A stretch of 64,000 nucleotides of DNA, from assembly GCA_050331575.1 (NCBI GenBank), contig JBHJGS010000001.1, positions 46,755 through 110,754 of the forward strand, in the 5' to 3' direction. The stretch comes from JBHJGS01 sp050331575 (GTDB taxonomy: Bacteria; Pseudomonadota; Alphaproteobacteria; Sphingomonadales; Rhodothalassiaceae). The number at the start of each line of letters is the position of its first letter. Position 1 is the first letter of the stretch. This document shows, piece after piece, positions 36,383-45,916 of this stretch. The position numbers and the translations under genes were made by a program. The notes below the pieces were generated by a model. It did no database searches, was not told where the DNA came from, and worked only from the letters and a program-made list of their open reading frames with translations.

Positions 36383-38809
36383 ATGTCCACACGCATGCTT
36401 ATCGATGCGCGCCACGAAGAAGAGACGCGCGTCACCGTCGTCAAGGGAAACCGCATAGAGGAATTCGATTACGAATCCAGCAGCCGAAAACAACTGAAGG
36501 GCAATATCTATCTTGCCAAGGTTACCCGAGTAGAGCCCTCGCTGCAGGCCGCCTTCGTTGAATATGGCGGCAACCGGCACGGGTTTCTCGCCTTCAGCGA
36601 AATCCATCCCGACTATTACCAGATCCCTGTGGAAGACCGCGAGGCGCTGCTGGCCGAGGCGCGCGCCACGGCGGACAAGGATACCGACGAGGTCAATGGC
36701 GACGCCAATGACGAGGTCGAGACCCAGCCCGACGAGGCTGAGGAGATTGCCGCCAGCCGTGACCGCAAATTGGCCCAGCTGCGCCGCAAATACCGCATCC
36801 AGGAGGTCATCAAGCGCCGGCAGATCCTGCTGGTGCAGGTGGTCAAGGAAGAGCGCGGCACCAAGGGCGCAGCGCTGACCACCTATCTGTCCCTGGCCGG
36901 CCGCTATTGCGTGCTGATGCCCAATTCCGAGCATGGCGGCGGGATCAGCCGGAAGATCGCCAATCAGGCCGACCGCAAGCGGCTGAAGACGATCATGACG
37001 GCGCTGGAGGTGCCCGACGGCATGGGCTGCATCATCCGCACCGCCGGACTGCAGCGCACCAAAACCGAGATCAAGCGCGATTTCGACTATCTTCTGCGCC
37101 TGTGGGAAGGCATTCGCGAGCAGACGCTGAAATCCATCGCGCCGTGCCTGATCCACGAAGAGGCCAGCCTGATCAAACGCTCGATCCGTGACCTGTATAC
37201 CCGCGATATCGACGAGGTGCTGGTCGAAGGCGAAACCGGCTATCGCAGCGCCAAGGACTTCATGCGCATGCTGATGCCCAGCCATGCCAAGAAGGTGCAG
37301 CATTACAAGGACCGCATCCCGCTGTTTCACCGCTATCAGGTCGAGCAACAGCTGGACAGCATGTACAATGCCACGGTGGAGATGCGCTCCGGCGGCTATA
37401 TCGTCATCAATCAGACCGAGGCGCTGGTCGCCATCGACGTGAATTCCGGCCGCTCCACGCGAGAGCACAATATCGAAGAAACCGCGCTGAAGACCAATCT
37501 GGAGGCCGCCGACGAGGTGGCGCGCCAATTGCGCCTGCGCGATCTGGCCGGCCTGATCGTCATCGACTTCATCGACATGGAAGAGCGCAACAACAATCGC
37601 CAGGTCGAACGCCGGCTGAAGGAAGCGCTGAAAAGCGACCGCGCGCGCATCCAGGTCGGTCGTATCTCCAGTTTCGGCCTGCTGGAAATGTCACGCCAGC
37701 GCCTGCGTCCGACGCTTCTGGAAGCCAGCATGATCCGCTGCGAGGCGTGTGAGGGCACGGGCGTTGTCCGGTCCACCGAAAGCCGGGCACTGCGGATCCT
37801 GCGCCATCTGGAAGAGGAAGGCATCCGCGAGCGCAGTGAGGAATTGACCGTCTACACCAGTGCGGATGTGGCGCTGTATCTGTTGAACAAGAAGCGGGGC
37901 CTGCTGGCGGAGTTGGAAGATCGCTATGATCTGCGGGTCCAGGTGCTGGCAGCCGACGACAAGCAGGATCTCGGCGCCGAGGGCTTCAGTGCCGAGCGCC
38001 TGGCACGCGGCGAGGAGCAGCCGGTCGACGCACCGGTCGTCCGCAGCGAGGAGCGGCGATCCCGTCCAGCGCCCGCCGAGGCTGCTCCGGACGCCGACGA
38101 GGCCAGCAGCGAGGGTGACAGCGGCAAGCGCAAGCGCCGGCGGCGCCGGCGGCGCAAGCGCCCCGATGAGGCCGAGGCCGCACCGCAGAAGGATGCAGCA
38201 GCCGTTGCGGAGGAGCCCGCAAGCGGCACCGCTGACGCAGCGCCTGAGCCGCAAGACCCACCGAAGCGGCGCCGGGTCCGCCGCAAAAAGCCCAGCGCAG
38301 ACAAGCTGGTCGACGTCGCCGCCGACGCGGCCGTGCTGGGCGCTGCGGAAGATGAAGATTTGGATCGCCCCGCCGCTGCCCAAGCGGGCCAGGCGGAGGA
38401 GCCCAAGCCCAAGCGCCGGCGCGTCCGCCGCAAGAAGCCCCAGTCTGAGAACGGCGCGAGCCCTCAGGCAGCGGCACAGTCAGAGGCCATAGCCGAAGGG
38501 TCGGATGCCGTTCCGGCGGCCGATGCGGTGCCAGCTGAGCCGACGCAGCCAGCCGCACAGCCTGCGGCGATCGAGCCGCCGACACCGGTTTCCGACGGTG
38601 ATGGCGCCGCCGCCACGGCCGCCAATGATGAGCCGGCAGCGACGAAGCGGGCCCCATCGGTCAGCCGCGACCGCACCGATGTGGTGCTGGCGCAGGATCG
38701 CGGCGGCGTCGAGCACACGCGGCTTGGCGCCGAAGCCGCCGACGCGTCACAAAAGGATGAGCAAAAGAAGAAGCGCCGGGGCTGGTGGAACCGGGTGGTG
38801 GGCAGCTAG
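36383..38809 (+). CDS. rne: Ribonuclease E
   Basis: An 808-aa endoribonuclease. It has an N-terminal S1 domain split by an acidic insert (about 95-125, DTDEVNGDANDEVETQPDEA), as in alphaproteobacterial RNase E. The 5'-sensor/RNase H and DNase I-like catalytic part has EALVAIDVNSGRST and DLAGLIVIDFIDMEE with the Mg-binding Asp residues. The zinc-link is CEACEGTG. From about 530 the protein is low-complexity, with Arg/Lys runs (KRKRRRRRRRKRP; two KRRRVRRKKP blocks) for RNA and degradosome binding. GGAG lies upstream of the ATG. Confidence 0.96.
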   Translation: MSTRMLIDARHEEETRVTVVKGNRIEEFDYESSSRKQLKGNIYLAKVTRVEPSLQAAFVEYGGNRHGFLAFSEIHPDYYQIPVEDREALLAEARATADKDTDEVNGDANDEVETQPDEAEEIAASRDRKLAQLRRKYRIQEVIKRRQILLVQVVKEERGTKGAALTTYLSLAGRYCVLMPNSEHGGGISRKIANQADRKRLKTIMTALEVPDGMGCIIRTAGLQRTKTEIKRDFDYLLRLWEGIREQTLKSIAPCLIHEEASLIKRSIRDLYTRDIDEVLVEGETGYRSAKDFMRMLMPSHAKKVQHYKDRIPLFHRYQVEQQLDSMYNATVEMRSGGYIVINQTEALVAIDVNSGRSTREHNIEETALKTNLEAADEVARQLRLRDLAGLIVIDFIDMEERNNNRQVERRLKEALKSDRARIQVGRISSFGLLEMSRQRLRPTLLEASMIRCEACEGTGVVRSTESRALRILRHLEEEGIRERSEELTVYTSADVALYLLNKKRGLLAELEDRYDLRVQVLAADDKQDLGAEGFSAERLARGEEQPVDAPVVRSEERRSRPAPAEAAPDADEASSEGDSGKRKRRRRRRRKRPDEAEAAPQKDAAAVAEEPASGTADAAPEPQDPPKRRRVRRKKPSADKLVDVAADAAVLGAAEDEDLDRPAAAQAGQAEEPKPKRRRVRRKKPQSENGASPQAAAQSEAIAEGSDAVPAADAVPAEPTQPAAQPAAIEPPTPVSDGDGAAATAANDEPAATKRAPSVSRDRTDVVLAQDRGGVEHTRLGAEAADASQKDEQKKKRRGWWNRVVGS

Positions 38810-38843
38810 ACTGGTGGTCGCTCTGTTGATTTAGGAGTTGTCT

Positions 38844-40226
38844 TTGCGCGTGCTTATTCGGTCGATCGGGCTAACCTTATCGCTCGCAGCAGCCTGCCTG
38901 CTCTCAGGCGTGCCGGCCACCGCCCAGCAGCTGCTGCGCGATGCCGAGACGGAATGGTTTCTGCATGAGATCACCGATCCCCTGTTGGAGGCCGGCGGTC
39001 TGAACCCCTCCGGCGTAGCGATCTTTCTGCTCAGCGACCGCACCATCAACGCCTTCGTGCCGGGCCGCGGCCAGGTCATCGTCGTGCATGCCGGCCTGCT
39101 GCTGCAGTTGGACAGCATCGATGAAGTCAAGGGCATCATGGCGCACGAAACCGGCCACATCACCGGCGCGCATGCCGCCCGCTTCAGCGAAGGCTTCAGC
39201 CAGGCCACCGGCTACACGCTGCTGGGCCTGCTGCTGGGGGCCGCGGCGATCGCCGCGGGCGCGCCGGATGCCGGGATCGGCCTGCTGCTGGGCGGCCAAT
39301 CCGTGGGCCAGCGGGCATTCCTGCGCTATCGCCGGGTGCAAGAATCCAGTGCGGACCAGGCCGCGGTGGAGTTTCTGGAAAAGGCCGGCGTCTCCGGCAA
39401 GGGGCTGATCTCGGTGTTCAGCCAGTTCGCGGAATCGGAATTGGCGGTGGGGGCCAGCCGCTTCGAATATGTCATTACCCACCCCCTGTCCTCTCGCCGT
39501 GTTCAGCTGCTGGAGGACCGGCTGCAGCGCCAGTCGCATTGGAACACGCCGCCCGATGCGGAGCATCAGCGTCTGTTCGAGCGCATCAAGGCCAAACTCT
39601 ACGGCTTCGTCTATCCGCCGACAGCGACGCTGGCGCAGTATCCTCTGTCCGACACCAGCATCAAGGCGCGCTATGCCCGGGTCTACGCCTTCAACAAGGC
39701 ACTGGAACTGGACCGGGCGCTCGATGAGGCCCGGGTGCTGATGTCGCTGGAGCCGAACAATCCCTATTTCCACGAGATCTACGGCCAGATCCTGTTCGAG
39801 AATGGCCGGGTCGACGAGGCCTTGCCGCCGCTGAAGACGGCCGCCAATCTAGCACCGCATCAGCCGCTGCTGAACACCTTGGTGGGCCGCGCCCTGGTCG
39901 CCAAGGATACCCCGGATACCGATAAAGAGGCGGTCGACTATCTGCGCCGCGCCACAGCGCTGGACCCCTATGACACCTTCGCCTGGTACAATCTGGGCAT
40001 CGTTTATACCCGCCAGGGCGAAGAGGGGCTGGCGCGCCTGGCAGCGGCGGAACGCGCCTATATCACCGCGCAGTTCGCCCCGGCCTTCCATACCGCCCGC
40101 GCAGCGATGGAGCTGCTGGAAGAAGGCACGCCCAATTGGCGCCGCGCCCAGGACATTGCCTCCGCTTCGCAATGGCTGGTGGATGACACGGACGATTTGG
40201 CTCGGCCCCGGCCGCGCCGCCGCTGA
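38844..40226 (+). CDS. M48-family periplasmic metalloprotease with TPR domain (BepA-like)
   Basis: A 460-aa exported protease. The signal peptide ends near PATAQQ. The zinc site is HETGH in IMAHETGHITGAHAARF, with the third ligand Glu in RRVQESSADQAAVEFL. The C-terminal half carries TPR helices (NPYFHEIYGQILFENGRVDE, PYDTFAWYNLGIVYTRQGEE). BepA-type proteins assist or degrade outer-membrane proteins. I chose TTG 38844, 6 nt after AGGAG; TTG 38838 abuts the ribosome site and GTG 38850 is further away. It lies just after rne and ahead of a DsbA-like gene. Confidence 0.92.
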   Translation: MRVLIRSIGLTLSLAAACLLSGVPATAQQLLRDAETEWFLHEITDPLLEAGGLNPSGVAIFLLSDRTINAFVPGRGQVIVVHAGLLLQLDSIDEVKGIMAHETGHITGAHAARFSEGFSQATGYTLLGLLLGAAAIAAGAPDAGIGLLLGGQSVGQRAFLRYRRVQESSADQAAVEFLEKAGVSGKGLISVFSQFAESELAVGASRFEYVITHPLSSRRVQLLEDRLQRQSHWNTPPDAEHQRLFERIKAKLYGFVYPPTATLAQYPLSDTSIKARYARVYAFNKALELDRALDEARVLMSLEPNNPYFHEIYGQILFENGRVDEALPPLKTAANLAPHQPLLNTLVGRALVAKDTPDTDKEAVDYLRRATALDPYDTFAWYNLGIVYTRQGEEGLARLAAAERAYITAQFAPAFHTARAAMELLEEGTPNWRRAQDIASASQWLVDDTDDLARPRPRRR

Positions 40227-40248
40227 CACGCCCGTTTAGGAGACCTCC

Positions 40249-41073
40249 ATGAGACGCATCCTCACCGGCTTTCTGGGCCTGACCTTGCTTGTGGGCCTCC
40301 TCTGGACAACCGGCCTGCCCCGCTGGGGCGGACCGGCGCAGGCTCAAGAACAGGCCCAAAGCGAGCAGAGCACCAGCCCTTTCACGCCGGAGCAGGAAGC
40401 ACGAATCGCCGAACTGGTTGAACAGACGCTGCTGGAAAAGCCTGAAATCCTGGTTCAAGCCAGCCAATTGTTGCGCATCCGCCAGCAATTGGAAGAGCAG
40501 CGGCGGCTGCAGCAACAGGCGATGGCGCAGCGCTCCGCCATCGAGGACGATCCCATGGCACCGGTCGCGGGCAATCCCGACGGAGAGATAACCGTCGTGG
40601 AGTTTTACGACTATCAGTGTCCGTTCTGCCGCCGCGCCTATGACGATGTGAAACAATTGCTTCAGCGTCAGACCACGGTGCGCTATCAGTTTCGCCAATT
40701 TCCCGTGTTGGACCGGGAGGGCGAGCCGCCGGTGTCGCGTACGGCGGCGCGCTATGCCCTGGCCGCCGACCAGCAGGGCAAATTCCTGGCCTATCACGAC
40801 GCGGTGATGACATCGGGCGGCCGGCTGACGCTGGATCGGCTGGACGAGTTGGCGCTCCAAGCCGGACTGGACCTGGCGCAATTGAAGGCCTATGCCGCGG
40901 ACCCGGCGATCGAGCGGTATCTTGATGAAACCCTCGATCTTGCCCGCGAGGTGGGGATCGACGGCACCCCGACCTTCATCATCAATGGCCGCGCCCTGCC
41001 TGGCGCCCAAGGCTTAGAGGCGATCGAGGCGACCATCGCGGAGGCCAAGGCCGATATGCAGACCGGCGAATGA
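40249..41073 (+). CDS. DsbA-family thiol-disulfide protein (ScsC-like)
   Basis: A 274-aa exported thioredoxin-fold protein. A signal peptide is followed by a helical N-terminal segment with EKPEILVQASQLLRIRQQ, as in ScsC/Com1 relatives, and the redox motif C124-P-F-C127 in FYDYQCPFCRRAYDD. The cis-Pro loop is GIDGTPTFIINGRALPG. It probably oxidises or isomerises disulfides in the periplasm. AGGAG precedes the ATG; the gene is 22 nt after the M48 protease gene, so both likely share a transcript for envelope protein quality control. Confidence 0.92.
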   Translation: MRRILTGFLGLTLLVGLLWTTGLPRWGGPAQAQEQAQSEQSTSPFTPEQEARIAELVEQTLLEKPEILVQASQLLRIRQQLEEQRRLQQQAMAQRSAIEDDPMAPVAGNPDGEITVVEFYDYQCPFCRRAYDDVKQLLQRQTTVRYQFRQFPVLDREGEPPVSRTAARYALAADQQGKFLAYHDAVMTSGGRLTLDRLDELALQAGLDLAQLKAYAADPAIERYLDETLDLAREVGIDGTPTFIINGRALPGAQGLEAIEATIAEAKADMQTGE

Positions 41074-41077
41074 TGCC

Positions 41078-42919
41078 CTAGGCTGCGCCTTCCACCGCCG
41101 CTTGGCCGCCGGCCACGCGTTCGATCTCGCGCATCAGCCGTTCCGGTTCGATTGGCTTGACGACCATGCCGTCCATCCCCGCCTCAGCATAGGCTTCGGC
41201 GTCTCCAGGCAAGGCGCCGGCGGTGAGGGCGATCACCGGCACCCGGTTCAGCGAGGCCGGTAAAGCGCGGATCGCCTTCATGGTCGCCATGCCGTCCATC
41301 ACCGGCATGCGAATGTCCATCAGCACCAGATCAATCCCGCCGCCCTTGACCCCGGCCACGGCCTCGGCCCCGTTTTGGGCCTCAATCACCTGGTGCGGCA
41401 AGCCGTCGAACACCGCCGCAATGACGTGCCGGTTCAGCTCGACATCTTCGGCCAGCAGGATTGTCAGGGGCACCTGGATTGCGGCAACCGCGCCGGGCAC
41501 TGACGGTGCTGGAGACTCAGCATCGCTGGCCGCCAGCGGCAGATCGAGCCAGAAATGCGCGCCCTTGCCCAGGCGGCTTTCCACACCGATGCGCCCGCCC
41601 ATCAGATCAACGAATTCCTTGACGATCGCCAGGCCCAGCCCGGTGCCACCATAAGCGCGCGTGGCCGAGGTATCGGCCTGGTGGAACCGGTCAAAGACCT
41701 CGCTGAGCGCCTGTTCCGGAATGCCGATCCCGGTATCCCGAACCGAGAAGCGCACCATGTCCGGCTCGGAACTGGGCCGGACGGTGAGCGCGATTTCACC
41801 GCTATGGGTGAATTTCACCGCATTGCTCATCAAGTTGAACAGGATCTGGCGCAATTTGGCTTCATCGCCCAAAACCGTTTGGGGCAGCGCCGGGTCACAG
41901 GCGATGCGGCAGCTCAATTGCTTTTCCTGGCAGCGCACCGACCAGATATCTTTGATCTGGTCGATCAGACCGTACAGCGAAAACGGGGCCCGCTCCACCG
42001 TCATCCGCCCGGCTTCGATCTTGGACATATCCAAGATGTCGCTGAGCAGATCCACCGTCATGGCGCCGGATTGCGCGATAATGTCGACATAGCGCCGCTG
42101 CTTGGGGCTGAGCGACGTTTCCTTCAACAGATTGGCCATCGCGATCACGCCATTCATCGGCGTCCGGATCTCATGGCTCATCACCGCCAAGAAATCGCTC
42201 TTTGCCCGCGTCGCCGCCTCGGCCCGCCGCTTATCCTCAACCGCGGCGTCGCGAGCCTGGCGCAGTTCACCGATCAACTGTTCGCGGCTGACCTGGGCGG
42301 TATGCAATTGCCGGCTGCTCTGCAAGGTCAGATAAGCGATATAAAGAATATTGCCAAAATAGGCCAGCGTAATGACATAAATCGGCCAGCCAATAATGTC
42401 GACCAGGAAGGTTCCTGCAATGTAAACAAAGCTCGCTCCGGAAATGAACAGCGGCAGGAACACCGACCGGTGGGTCAATGCATTCTGCCACGTCAACACT
42501 TCCAAGACCGCGATCAATAAAAACAGCGCCAGAACGCTGCCGGCCTGGGTTCCGGCTAGGTGCAACAGCCACGGCGCCACCGCCCAGCCCGCCGCGACTG
42601 CAACGGTGAAGCCATCATTCAACAAGGTCAGCCGCTTTAAGCTTTGCTCCGTCCAGGCCTGCCGACGCAGATATTTGCGCCATCGCCAGGCAGCAAAATC
42701 CAAAACAAGGGCCAGAGCAAACCAACTTGCCGCCGCCACCGGCCCGGCGATGTGCCACAGCACCGCAGCGACCGGAAAGGCCGCGATTAAGCGCAACTTC
42801 AGATGCTGATCATGGGCATCGACGAAGGCCGCCAGGGCGGACTTCACCGCCTCCAGCCGCAACTGCTCATCCGCATCCGCCGGAACAGGCGCCGCAGCGC
42901 GCAGGTCCAACCCCGTCAT
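41078..42919 (-). CDS. Membrane-bound hybrid sensor histidine kinase
   Basis: A 613-aa protein with five or six N-terminal membrane helices (about 40-200; no periplasmic sensor loop of size), a short coiled coil, a HisKA domain with His248 in FLAVMSHEIRTPMNGVIAMA, an ATPase domain (NLMSNAVKFTHSG, DTGIGI, YGGTGLGLAI) and a receiver with Asp in LVLMDIRMPVMDGM and Lys in VVKPIEPE. ATG 42919 is preferred to an upstream in-frame TTG. It lacks an output domain and no regulator gene is adjacent, so its partner is unknown. It is convergent with the DsbA-like gene, 4 bp apart. Confidence 0.93.
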   Translation of the reverse strand: MTGLDLRAAAPVPADADEQLRLEAVKSALAAFVDAHDQHLKLRLIAAFPVAAVLWHIAGPVAAASWFALALVLDFAAWRWRKYLRRQAWTEQSLKRLTLLNDGFTVAVAAGWAVAPWLLHLAGTQAGSVLALFLLIAVLEVLTWQNALTHRSVFLPLFISGASFVYIAGTFLVDIIGWPIYVITLAYFGNILYIAYLTLQSSRQLHTAQVSREQLIGELRQARDAAVEDKRRAEAATRAKSDFLAVMSHEIRTPMNGVIAMANLLKETSLSPKQRRYVDIIAQSGAMTVDLLSDILDMSKIEAGRMTVERAPFSLYGLIDQIKDIWSVRCQEKQLSCRIACDPALPQTVLGDEAKLRQILFNLMSNAVKFTHSGEIALTVRPSSEPDMVRFSVRDTGIGIPEQALSEVFDRFHQADTSATRAYGGTGLGLAIVKEFVDLMGGRIGVESRLGKGAHFWLDLPLAASDAESPAPSVPGAVAAIQVPLTILLAEDVELNRHVIAAVFDGLPHQVIEAQNGAEAVAGVKGGGIDLVLMDIRMPVMDGMATMKAIRALPASLNRVPVIALTAGALPGDAEAYAEAGMDGMVVKPIEPERLMREIERVAGGQAAVEGAA

Positions 42920-43068
42920 CACCAATGCCTTTACTCTGTTTCGCGAACTGTGCGCCCTGGCCGCGGCTTGCGAAGCCCCTTAAACCTCAAAGGGCGGATC
43001 GCCCGCAGCGTCAGAAATGCCAATCTATTATAAAAGCACCCGCGCGAAAAGACGCAGAATGACATGGA

Positions 43069-44370
43069 TCAGTCACAAAATACCCGGTCGAAAATGACGT
43101 CGATGTGTTTCAAATGATAGGAAAGATCGAACAAATTTTCCAAGCTTTCGCCGGTCAGCCATTTGGCCACGGCCGGGTCGTGTGCGAGCAACTCGATCAA
43201 CGGTGTCTGGCCGTCCTTGCGCCACACCTCCATGGCATGGCGCTGCACCAGGGCATAGGCGTCTTCCCGGCTCATGCCCGCCTGGGTCAGCGCCAGCATC
43301 ACCCGCTGGGAATGGATCAACCCGCCCAGCCGGTCCAGGTTGCGCTTCATCCGGTCCGGATAAACCACAAGTTTGGTAATGACGCTGGTCAGCCGGGCCA
43401 GCGCGAAATCCAGCGTCACGGTGGCGTCCGGCCCGATCATGCGCTCCACGGAGGAGTGTGAGATGTCCCGCTCATGCCACAGCGCGACATTCTCCATCGC
43501 CGGCAGGGCATAGGCGCGGACCATGCGCGCCAGGCCGGTGAGATTCTCCGTCAGCACCGGATTGCGCTTGTGCGGCATGGCCGAGGAGCCCTTCTGGCCT
43601 GGCGCGAAATATTCCTCCGCCTCCAGCACCTCGGTGCGCTGCAGATGGCGGATCTCCGTGGCCAGCCGCTCAATGGAGCTGGCGATCACGCCCAGCGTGG
43701 CAAAATACATCGCATGCCGGTCGCGCGGGATCACCTGGGTCGACACCGGTTCGATTGCCAGGCCCATCTTTTCCGCGACATGGGCCTCCACGCACGGATC
43801 GATATTGGCGAAGGTGCCGACCGCGCCGGAAATCGCGCAGGTCGCCACCTCCATCCGCGCGGCCTGCAGCCTCCGACGATTGCGGTCGAACTCCGCATAG
43901 GCCTGCGCCAGCTTCAGCCCGAAGGTGGTCGGTTCGGCATGAATGCCGTGGGAGCGGCCGATGCACACGCTGTCCTTATGTTCAAGCGCGCGCGCCTTCA
44001 AGGCGGCCAGAAGCGCGTCCATCTGCTCCAGCAACAGGTCCGCGGCCCGCACCAGCTGCACATTGAAACACGTGTCCAGCACGTCTGAGGAGGTCATGCC
44101 CTGGTGCACAAAGCGCGCCTCGGGCCCGACATGCTCGGCGAGGTTGGTCAGAAACGCGATGACGTCATGCTTGACCTCAGCCTCGATGGCGTCGATGCGC
44201 GCCACCTCAAACCGGCCATTTTGCCACACCGCCTCCGCCGCCGCGCGCGGGATCACTCCCAGCTGCGCCTGGGCGTCACAGGCATGCGCCTCGATCTCGA
44301 ACCAGATCTGGAACTTGGTCTCTGGCGACCATAGGGCGGTCATGGCAGGGCGCGCATAGCGGGGGATCAT
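43069..44370 (-). CDS. purB: Adenylosuccinate lyase
   Basis: A 433-aa member of the fumarase/aspartase superfamily, with the signature GQKGSSAMPHKRNPVLTENL, the general-acid region GRSHGIHAEPTTFGLKLAQA and EARFVHQGMTSSDVLDTC. It catalyses two purine steps (SAICAR to AICAR, adenylosuccinate to AMP). ATG 44370 has AGGAC upstream and starts with the family-typical MIPRYARPAMTALWS. It is a single gene. The 250 bp upstream to the dipeptidase gene show nothing I can assign. Confidence 0.96.
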   Translation of the reverse strand: MIPRYARPAMTALWSPETKFQIWFEIEAHACDAQAQLGVIPRAAAEAVWQNGRFEVARIDAIEAEVKHDVIAFLTNLAEHVGPEARFVHQGMTSSDVLDTCFNVQLVRAADLLLEQMDALLAALKARALEHKDSVCIGRSHGIHAEPTTFGLKLAQAYAEFDRNRRRLQAARMEVATCAISGAVGTFANIDPCVEAHVAEKMGLAIEPVSTQVIPRDRHAMYFATLGVIASSIERLATEIRHLQRTEVLEAEEYFAPGQKGSSAMPHKRNPVLTENLTGLARMVRAYALPAMENVALWHERDISHSSVERMIGPDATVTLDFALARLTSVITKLVVYPDRMKRNLDRLGGLIHSQRVMLALTQAGMSREDAYALVQRHAMEVWRKDGQTPLIELLAHDPAVAKWLTGESLENLFDLSYHLKHIDVIFDRVFCD

Positions 44371-44620
44371 CGGCAGGTCCTGACGGCTCGGCAATAGGCG
44401 GGAAAGCGCCTTAGCAGAGCCCGCACAGCCGGACAAGCAAGCCCCGGACCGCCGCTGGAGGCGCCGCCCGCTGGCCAAGGCGGCCGGTTGCGCCGCCAAC
44501 GGCGCGATCCTGCACCGCCGTGGCCGGGGCGCCGATCTTGGACGGCGTGGCAGGGCGCGCTTGTCCCGCTGACCTGCCAGATTATGCTACACTCTCGCCT
44601 GCACCGATAAGGAGTGTGCC

Positions 44621-45841
44621 ATGATCCGAAAAATTGCCTTGGCCGTGCTGCTTTTGGCCGGCGCCGCGCTCATCATCGTGCTGACCGTTGTGCCGGGCGT
44701 GATGGAGCGGCGGATGAACCGCGTGCTCGCCGAACCGCCTTATGACACCGCGGTGCCAGCAGAGGTGCGGGCTGTCCATGATCGGTTGAGCCTGGTTGAT
44801 GCTCATGCCGATACGCTTTTGTGGCAACGGGATATCACCAAGCGATCCGAGCGCGGCCATGTGGATCTGCCGCGTCTGCTGCAGGGCGGCGTGACACTGC
44901 AGATATTCTCCGCAGTCACCTATGCGCCCGGCGGCCAGAATTATGAGCGCAACGCCAAGCAGAATGATCAGTTGACCCTGTTGATGATGGCACAAGCGCG
45001 CGCGCCCTCAGCCTGGTTCTCCGAAAAGGGCCGCGCGCTGTCCCAGGCGCGCGCGCTGCACCGGACAGCCGCGGCCGATCCGCGGCTTATGCTGATCAAG
45101 ACGCGCCAGGATCTTGCCGATCTGCTCGCCGCTCGCAAGCAAGGGCAAGCGATCGTCGGGGGTCTCCTGGCGTTGGAAGGCGCGCATGCCATCGAAGGCC
45201 AGCTATCGAGTTTGGAGACCCTCTATGAGGCGGGCTACCGCATGGTCGGCCTCACCCACTTCTTCGACAACGAAGTTGCCGGCTCGGCCCACGGCCTGAC
45301 CAAGGGCGGCTTGACCGATCTGGGCCGAGATTTGGTGGCCTGGGCCGAAAACCGCGGAATGATCATCGACTTGGCCCATGCGTCCCCAACCACTATTGAT
45401 CAGGTACTGGCGCTGGCCGACCGGCCGGTGGTGGTGTCCCACACCGGTGTGAAAGGCACGTGCGACAATGTTCGCAACCTTTCTGACGCCCATATCAAGG
45501 GCATTGCTGCAACCGGCGGGGTGGTCTCTATCGGCTATTGGGATCAGGCGGTCTGCGACGCGTCCGCAGCCGGCGTCGTCTCGGCGATGCTTTATGTCCG
45601 CGATCTCGTCGGGCCCGAGCATGTGGGTCTGGGCTCTGACTTCGACGGCGCGGTCATGCCGCCGTTCGACACCACCGGCTTGATCCGCATCACTCAAGAG
45701 CTGATGGCAAGGGGTGTTCCGGAGGCCGAGATCCGGCAGATGACCGGCGGTGCGATGCTGGCGGTGCTAGCGCGCACCCTGCCCGATGAGACCGCCGATC
45801 CAGGCGCCGCGCCCGCTGCTGCGTCCTCTCCGCCAAGCTGA
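44621..45841 (+). CDS. M19-family membrane dipeptidase
   Basis: A 406-aa zinc dipeptidase of the renal dipeptidase family. The N-terminal helix IALAVLLLAGAALIIVLTVV is a signal anchor or uncleaved signal. Metal ligands are in LVDAHADTLL, LLALEGAHAIEG, VGLTHFFDN and VVVSHTG, with GLGSDFDGAV near the C-terminus. It would hydrolyse dipeptides, possibly L,D- or D-configured, at the periplasmic side. AAGGAG lies 7 nt upstream. It is convergent with the GGT gene; a CCCGC-TAA-GCGGG hairpin without T-tract lies between them. Confidence 0.92.
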   Translation: MIRKIALAVLLLAGAALIIVLTVVPGVMERRMNRVLAEPPYDTAVPAEVRAVHDRLSLVDAHADTLLWQRDITKRSERGHVDLPRLLQGGVTLQIFSAVTYAPGGQNYERNAKQNDQLTLLMMAQARAPSAWFSEKGRALSQARALHRTAAADPRLMLIKTRQDLADLLAARKQGQAIVGGLLALEGAHAIEGQLSSLETLYEAGYRMVGLTHFFDNEVAGSAHGLTKGGLTDLGRDLVAWAENRGMIIDLAHASPTTIDQVLALADRPVVVSHTGVKGTCDNVRNLSDAHIKGIAATGGVVSIGYWDQAVCDASAAGVVSAMLYVRDLVGPEHVGLGSDFDGAVMPPFDTTGLIRITQELMARGVPEAEIRQMTGGAMLAVLARTLPDETADPGAAPAAASSPPS

Positions 45842-45916
45842 GCCTTTCTGGCATGACCCGCTAAGCGGGCTGGCCGGCAGCGTTCGGCATCGCACTGGTC
45901 TTGATGGTCTGGCGGC

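Noticed and set aside
35949..36392. 148-codon upstream extension of the amidase frame
   Set aside because: The signal peptide begins at 35948 behind a good ribosome site; the extension shows no family similarity and covers the rne leader.
41068..41088. CTAGGGCATCATTCG on the minus strand, like the repeat start
   Set aside because: It is explained by the overlapping ends of two convergent genes, and no further repeat blocks follow.
45857..45869. CCCGC-TAA-GCGGG hairpin between the dipeptidase and GGT genes as a terminator
   Set aside because: The stem is short and no T-tract follows on either strand; only a weak candidate.
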